This document shows positions 58,601 to 64,000 of a stretch of 64,000 nt of DNA, piece after piece; positions within the stretch are counted from its first letter, which is position 1, and each line of letters begins with the position of its first letter. The notes beneath the pieces were generated by a model, which worked only from the letters and a program-made list of their open reading frames with translations, was not told where the DNA came from and searched no databases. A program made the position numbers and the translations under genes. The stretch comes from Prillingera fragicola (lineage: Eukaryota > Basidiomycota > Tremellomycetes > Trichosporonales > Trichosporonaceae): contig BEDY01000005.1 in NCBI GenBank assembly GCA_002335605.1, positions 372,001-436,000 of the forward strand, read 5' to 3'.

Positions 58601-61600
58601 TCAGTCGTACGAGGCTGCTGAGTGCCAGCGATCCATGGCCACGCTGTTGAAGACTCTGGTTGATATTCGGCTGCGCGGGCCAATGCTTGCCACATCAGAC
58701 CTCCGTCCGACCAGGGACGTGGCACTCCTCAACACATGGCTCACAGCGGATGGGTCCCGCTTCTTGCCCTTGGGCTTCGTCATCTGCGATGCCATTTCAG
58801 ATGGCAGTCTGAGGCTAGGCATCGACGCAGCCGAATTAATCATCGAAGAGCTGTGGATTCGCCTCGAAGCTTACGCATTTAGGCGGGACAGCGAGATGCT
58901 TCGGCTGGCTATCGTATTCCTTGCTCGCCTGGCTACAATGTGGCTCTCTGAGCAGAGTGGTCTCACCGAAACTGCGATTCACCTTGCTCGTGCGCTCGTA
59001 TCGCGGGCTGAAAATGGGACACTTTCATCTTGGAATGCTCGCTTGCACTTGCTCCTGTTTATCGACGAATATCTCGACTACGACCCGGCCTTTTCCGCAT
59101 GGCTGCAGTGGAGTGATACTGAGCAGGCAGATGTGGAGATGGGCGGCACTGGCCATGATCCTCTTGGACCACTCGCTTTCATTCTGGACTCGATGTCCGA
59201 CTCCGATGCCCGCGTTCGTATGCGAGCCATTTCTGATGCAGCAGCGGTACACTATCTGCCTGACCTGCCATCAGAATGCAAGGCTGAAGCATATTATGAA
59301 CTCGTCCACCGTCAATCCAGTGCCGATTTTGTCTGGGATCACATGTTCACCAATCTGCTATGGAAACTCAACACTTGCATTGCTAGTGCTCGCCTCCGCG
59401 CCGCAGCGATCTTTCACGTTTACGAGGTTGCCGAACACTTCTCAGTCTTTCTTCCTAATCTGGAGCAGGGCCTCAACGCTGTTGCCTCGCGCCTGGGTCT
59501 GGAATCACTCAAGCCTCTCTTCATCGCTCATGCCTACGTCATCGTCCCCAATCAGGTTGCCTGCGAGCTGCTTCCCATGCGTCTGCCCCCATCAGTTTAC
59601 GGTTGCTCCACTCGGCGAGAGTTTGCAACTATTACTCTAGACGTGGTTGGTGCCAAATTCTTGTCACAGCCGGAATGGCCTTCGAACGCAGCCTTTTTTG
59701 CTCAGCTGTGCGACGCTGCTCATGTGGAGAAGGAGCAGGCCACAAAACGCCACCTGCCGATTGCCGCAGCCCTGGCAGTGTGTGCTGCCGTCTCTGAACC
59801 TGGTCATGCCCTCTCGATGGTTGAAGCACTCGCCACCAAGGCGTTGGCTTCCCTTAACACTGAAGCTGACGATTTCTCTGTTGAACAGCTTCTTTCAGAG
59901 CATGGCGAGTACATTGTGGCGAATCTGTTTTCCCTCGTCAATCTGTCCGAGAGCAACGCTGCCGTGGCGGCACTTTTGAAAGGAGTTGCTCAAGGCGCCG
60001 CCGCCGAAATCTTCCTTCTTCTCGTTGCTCATGGCACGCTGGAGCAAGACCCACCATCCGCCCTCGACCCATCGTTCCCAGCAATGACCATCCTGCAAGC
60101 CCACGCCTTCTTTCGCGGCAAGTTCAAGGTCTCGAGGCGACGAGTAGTCTTCGACGCAATGGTACGGCTCTTCTTCCTCATCAACGAGTCGTTCCTCGTG
60201 AACGAACAGCAGCGCTACCTTCGTTCACTGGCGTTGCTTGTGTCATTATACCCTGGCATATTCGCGCTTCCCGTGCCCCTCAAGCTGTTCCTTCAGAATC
60301 TTGTTGAGCTTCTCACTACCAGCGACATTGGCGCTGTCGCTCTATCCATGCTCGAGTGGGGGTTTCAACGGCTCGACGGGGACCCTCATGACAAGAGGCA
60401 GCCTCAAATCCAAACACTTGATCTGTCTGACCTATTGGTCAAACTGGGCACGGCTCGTACCAAGCTGAGATCGATGCCGACCCTGCAATCGATCGCCACC
60501 CAGCTGGACGAGTTTGTTGCTCGTAGCGCCCGGGCTTGGCAGGCCTCACCTGTCCTGCGTCCAGCCTTGACCGGCGCAATCCTCTTCTGGCCTTCAGAGT
60601 TTGCTCGGCATTTTGACATTGGTGATTCTATTTTTACCGATGTCGTTGCCGTTGCGGATCGACCCAACATCAGCAACCCGATGGCGCTGTGCAACCAGCT
60701 TGCGAACCTCTCGTCTGACATGAAGGACAAGACCAACCGGGAGACGTTCCTGTCCTCCACGTTCTGGCAGATCAAGAAGAATCTCGGAAACTCCCAGTGG
60801 GATCGCGATGGTGCGAATGCCTTCCTTAACTTGCTGTACCAAGTCGACGGTGATGTCCACGCTCCATCCCTGGACGCTATCCAGCGCCTGACAGGCCGGA
60901 TCAACCTAGCCGATCTGGCCAAAAAGCATACGAACCGGCCTGATAATGCTCTTCGCATACTGGTATTGGACAAGGTCTTCGAGCAGACTGGTGCGGACGA
61001 CTGCCGGTTGCGCACCACCGCATACAAGGTCTTGCAATCTGCGTTGCCTCTTATGCAGGAGATGGCCAGCCAAGGAGGTATGACAAGTGCGCTACGTGAA
61101 ACGATGGAGTATCTCGTCCCTATGGCCGCCCCAGCAACGTTGCAAGAAGCGCATCTCGACGTCCTCATCGACGAAGCGTCAGGTTGGATATTCAAGACAC
61201 GCACGTATCCCGTTTGGACAAAGGACCTGGCTTTGCTCCTGGGTGCTCTGGCGGCCACCGATGATCCCTTCTACCTGTGCCTGCAACCGGTTCTCTCCGC
61301 TAAAGGCGCCGCTGCTAGTGAGCTACTGCCCTATCTCGTCCAGGCTGTCCTGACTTGTGGTGCAACCGAGCACCCGGAGGAGACAAGCCAGAGGGCGGCC
61401 ATTCTCTCTAATCACTTTACCCAGGTGCTCCAGTTCCCTAGCGCAGCACCAGCGTCAGTCGAGGCCGTTATCAACATTGTCCTGCATTTGCGCAACTTTC
61501 GCCCTCCTTACGATGCTACCAGCGAACTGGGTTACAACAACTGGTTGAGTGTTGAACCGCTGGTACTGAGTGAAGCTGCCGGTCGTTGTGGCGCATTTGC

Positions 61601-64000
61601 CAGCTCCCTTCTGTTTCTGGAGATGGCCAAGGATCGCGACGAACACGCTGGTGACCAAAATTTCAATCTGGGTAACTCGAGAGTGCAAAAGGTGAGTAAA
61701 TTTGGCGAGCAACGCTGAAGCCAGGTCATGTACGACATTTACAGCAATGTGGAAGACCCGGACGGCTTCTACGGCATTCAGAACAGCGACGTGATGGACG
61801 CGCTTCATCGCAGGCTGGACCATGAAAGCAAGCCACTCACGGGCCTGGGCTATAACCTCGCTGGCTTCGAAGCATCTCCAGCAAGCACATCGACGGCACT
61901 TGTGTCAGCGCTCCGGAACCTGCATGATCTCGGATTCGACAGCCTTGCAGGCACCGTCATGAAGTCTATCAGACGTGACGGCGCGACGCAGCAAGACACG
62001 GACCCGTTCTTTCTCGAACTTGCATGGCGAATGGGTGATTGGGATGTGCCAGTGACGGAAGACCTGAAGGATACCTCCACCGGGCGCTTCTACACCGCTC
62101 TTCGTGCTGTCCATCGTGAACGGGATCGCGAGGTCGCTCGCTGTGCCGTGGACATTGCCATCAATGCTGAGATGAGCCGCCTGCAGCACACTGGCATCGA
62201 ACGTATGACTGAGGTCAAGAAGACAGTCGTCAATCTCGTTTGCCTTCACGAGGTCGCCAGGTGGACATCTGTACCTATGCAGAATGCCCTTGACCAGGGC
62301 GACTTTGAAGGCCACCGCTTGTCGTCCTTCGTGGACCTGAGCCCGTCTCTGGAGTGAGTTTTCATGCAGGAACAACAGCTGACAATAGGTTCACCAACGC
62401 GGAGCGGCTGTCAGCAACTCGGCTTTCGCTCTTGCGATCCGCCCGCGCTCGGGAGAGTAAAACCCTGTTGGGTGATCTCATGTCAACCCAGTCGGAGGGT
62501 CTTGTGAAGCTGGAAGGCATGTGCCAGTTGCGTTTGAGCCAGCTGGCTCGCAAGGAATTAAACCTGCAAGCGGCTGTCAACGCAATTACCGCTGTCCGCC
62601 AGCTCGAACAAGATCAGCCCTCGGATGCAGCTGAGGACGAATTTGGCCAGGTGCTTTGGGCCAAGAGTGAGCACTCTTTGGCAATTCAGCACATTGAGCG
62701 CAACATTGTGGCCTTGGATCCCAGTCCGAACTGGGATTCACCAAAGGACAACGCCTCCACCGCTCGTCTCGCGCTCCTTCTCGGCCGCATGTCCAACTGG
62801 CGCGCTCTCGCCAAGCTTCGCTCTGCATCAGAGAATCGCGTTTCATTCCGGCGGGCAATGCAGCTTGGTGATCAGTCGAAGGCTGTCGAAAGGGCTCACA
62901 TCGCTCATGACTTTGCAGTCTTCTGCGACCAGTACTTTGAGACTCTCGCCCGGTCGCCCGAACGAGAACGGCTTGTTACTTTTGTGGACCGCAAGAAGGG
63001 GGAACTTCAGCGTCTTGACCAGAGTATTCGCTCATCTCCAGGCAGCTCGCGGCACAAGTCGGTAACCGACCAGGAGTTGGAGGACGAACTCAAGAAACAG
63101 GAGCAACTGGAAGACGACATGGTGGTTTACCTTGTGTATGCCCTTCAGAGCTACGCGGGAGCACTGCGTGACAGCGACGACTATGACGACTCGATGACGC
63201 GCATGTGCTCCTTGTGGCTCGAGCACCACGCACGTGAGGATACAAACCGCAAGTTTACATCAAGTCTCGAGTTGATCCCCACTCGCAAGTTTATCTTTCT
63301 TGGCCCACAGCTCGCTGCGAGGCTGTATCGACCTCCTGGGCAAATGACAACCTTCAACGCCAATCTCAACAATACCATGCGGCGCCTTGCCCGCGACCAT
63401 CCTTACCACATTCTTTACCAGATCATTACTCTTGCGCATGGAGCTCCTGCCAACGCTGGAAGGTCTCGAGCTGGAACCCCGGCATCACAGGAGGGTCGCG
63501 GAGCGGCCGCATCCGAAATCTTGGCAAGCCTTGAGGCGGACGCAGATCGCCCACTGGCCGCGGAAGCTGCCAAGCTAATGTCTACGTTTGCAAAGGCTGC
63601 TGTGTCCTGGTGCTACTTCAAATCTGCTTCTGCCGAACGAGCCAGGCCGAACCAAGAGGCGGCCTTGCCGAGTAACTGTTCCTTGCTTCAGATCCGCAAT
63701 TTCAAGATCCCAGTGGCGACCGTCATCCCCCCTGTCGACTACACAATGGCCTACAACAATGTTCCGACCATTAACAGGTATAGGTCCAAGTTCAAGGTCG
63801 CCGGCGGAGTCCATCGACCATCGATCAACACCGTTGTGGATACCCTTGGACACGAGCACATTCAACTGGTGAGTCAAGGGCACACGCAGATCTAACGTTG
63901 CAGTTCAAGGGCGACGATGAAGTGCGCCAAGACGCAGTTATGGAGCAAGTCTTTGAAATGACCAACCGACTGCTCAGCCGGGACCGTCGCGCCAGTGTTC
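55664..64000 (+). CDS. TEL1: ATM/Tel1 checkpoint kinase, 5' part only
   Basis: Exons 55664-55910, 55951-58418, 58455-61691, 61725-62353, 62389-63868 and 63904 onwards read as 2,719 codons before the window edge. The N-terminus carries a Tel1-like TAN region (VRERSQGLESIREIFS). A very long helical-repeat (HEAT) region follows, then FAT-type sequence. The start of the PI3K-like kinase domain is seen in INRYRSKFKVAGGVHRPSIN and FKGDDEVRQDAVMEQVFEM, the ATM/Tel1 pattern. The catalytic loop and FATC end lie outside the window. Tel1 is recruited by the Mre11 complex to DNA breaks and short telomeres. Introns are 40, 36, 33, 35 and 35 bases, all close to the smallest size seen here. Confidence 0.93.

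Overview
The window is 64 kb of nuclear DNA from a fungus, most likely a basidiomycete yeast of the Tremellomycetes (a Cryptococcus or Trichosporon relative). This rests on several things seen in the sequence. Almost every gene is split by very short spliceosomal introns, mostly 32-60 bases, with GTRNGT donors, CTAAC/CTGAC branch sites and YAG acceptors. Coding DNA is GC-rich, CT-rich leaders precede the start codons, and genes are packed on both strands. The genus is inference. I rebuilt each gene by joining exons so that frame, splice signals and family similarity agree. All complete models come out as a whole number of codons.

Layout, left to right: an unrecognised acidic nuclear-type protein (+); GPI17/PIG-S (-); a THO complex subunit 7-like coiled coil (-); proteasome beta-5 PRE2 (-); the 5'-3' exoribonuclease RAT1 (-); TFIIIC tau131 with 13 introns (+); TVP38 (+); the ER syntaxin UFE1 (-); a neurofibromin/IRA RasGAP of about 2,676 residues (+); MOB2 (-); SRP9 (+); a small unknown protein (-); FMP32 (-); COG1 (+); the KEOPS subunit CGI121 (-); EFG1 (+); RDS3/PHF5A (-); MAK16 (+); MED4 (-); MPP6 (+); ribosomal protein eL33 (-); a gene-poor stretch of 2.3 kb; a GPI-anchored chitin deacetylase (+); a GH31 alpha-xylosidase-like enzyme (-) diverging from an MFS sugar transporter (+); a SIKE/FGFR1OP2-type STRIPAK coiled coil (-); and the first 2,719 codons of TEL1/ATM (+), cut by the window edge inside its kinase domain.

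Most genes are housekeeping: RNA processing and ribosome biogenesis (RAT1, EFG1, RDS3, MAK16, MPP6, eL33, THOC7-like), transcription (TFIIIC, MED4), secretion (GPI17, TVP38, UFE1, SRP9, COG1) and signalling or DNA damage (IRA, MOB2, SIKE-like, TEL1). From 27.8 to 43 kb genes alternate as convergent and divergent pairs. The accessory part is 43.7-53.4 kb, where a cell-wall enzyme and a divergent glycosidase/transporter pair suggest a carbohydrate-use locus. I saw no tRNA, rRNA, transposon, CRISPR array or prokaryotic-type system, and no convincing new biological system. The most unusual signals are the gene architecture (near-minimal introns, in-frame introns, micro-exons) and the gene-poor repeat- and palindrome-bearing region upstream of the chitin deacetylase.
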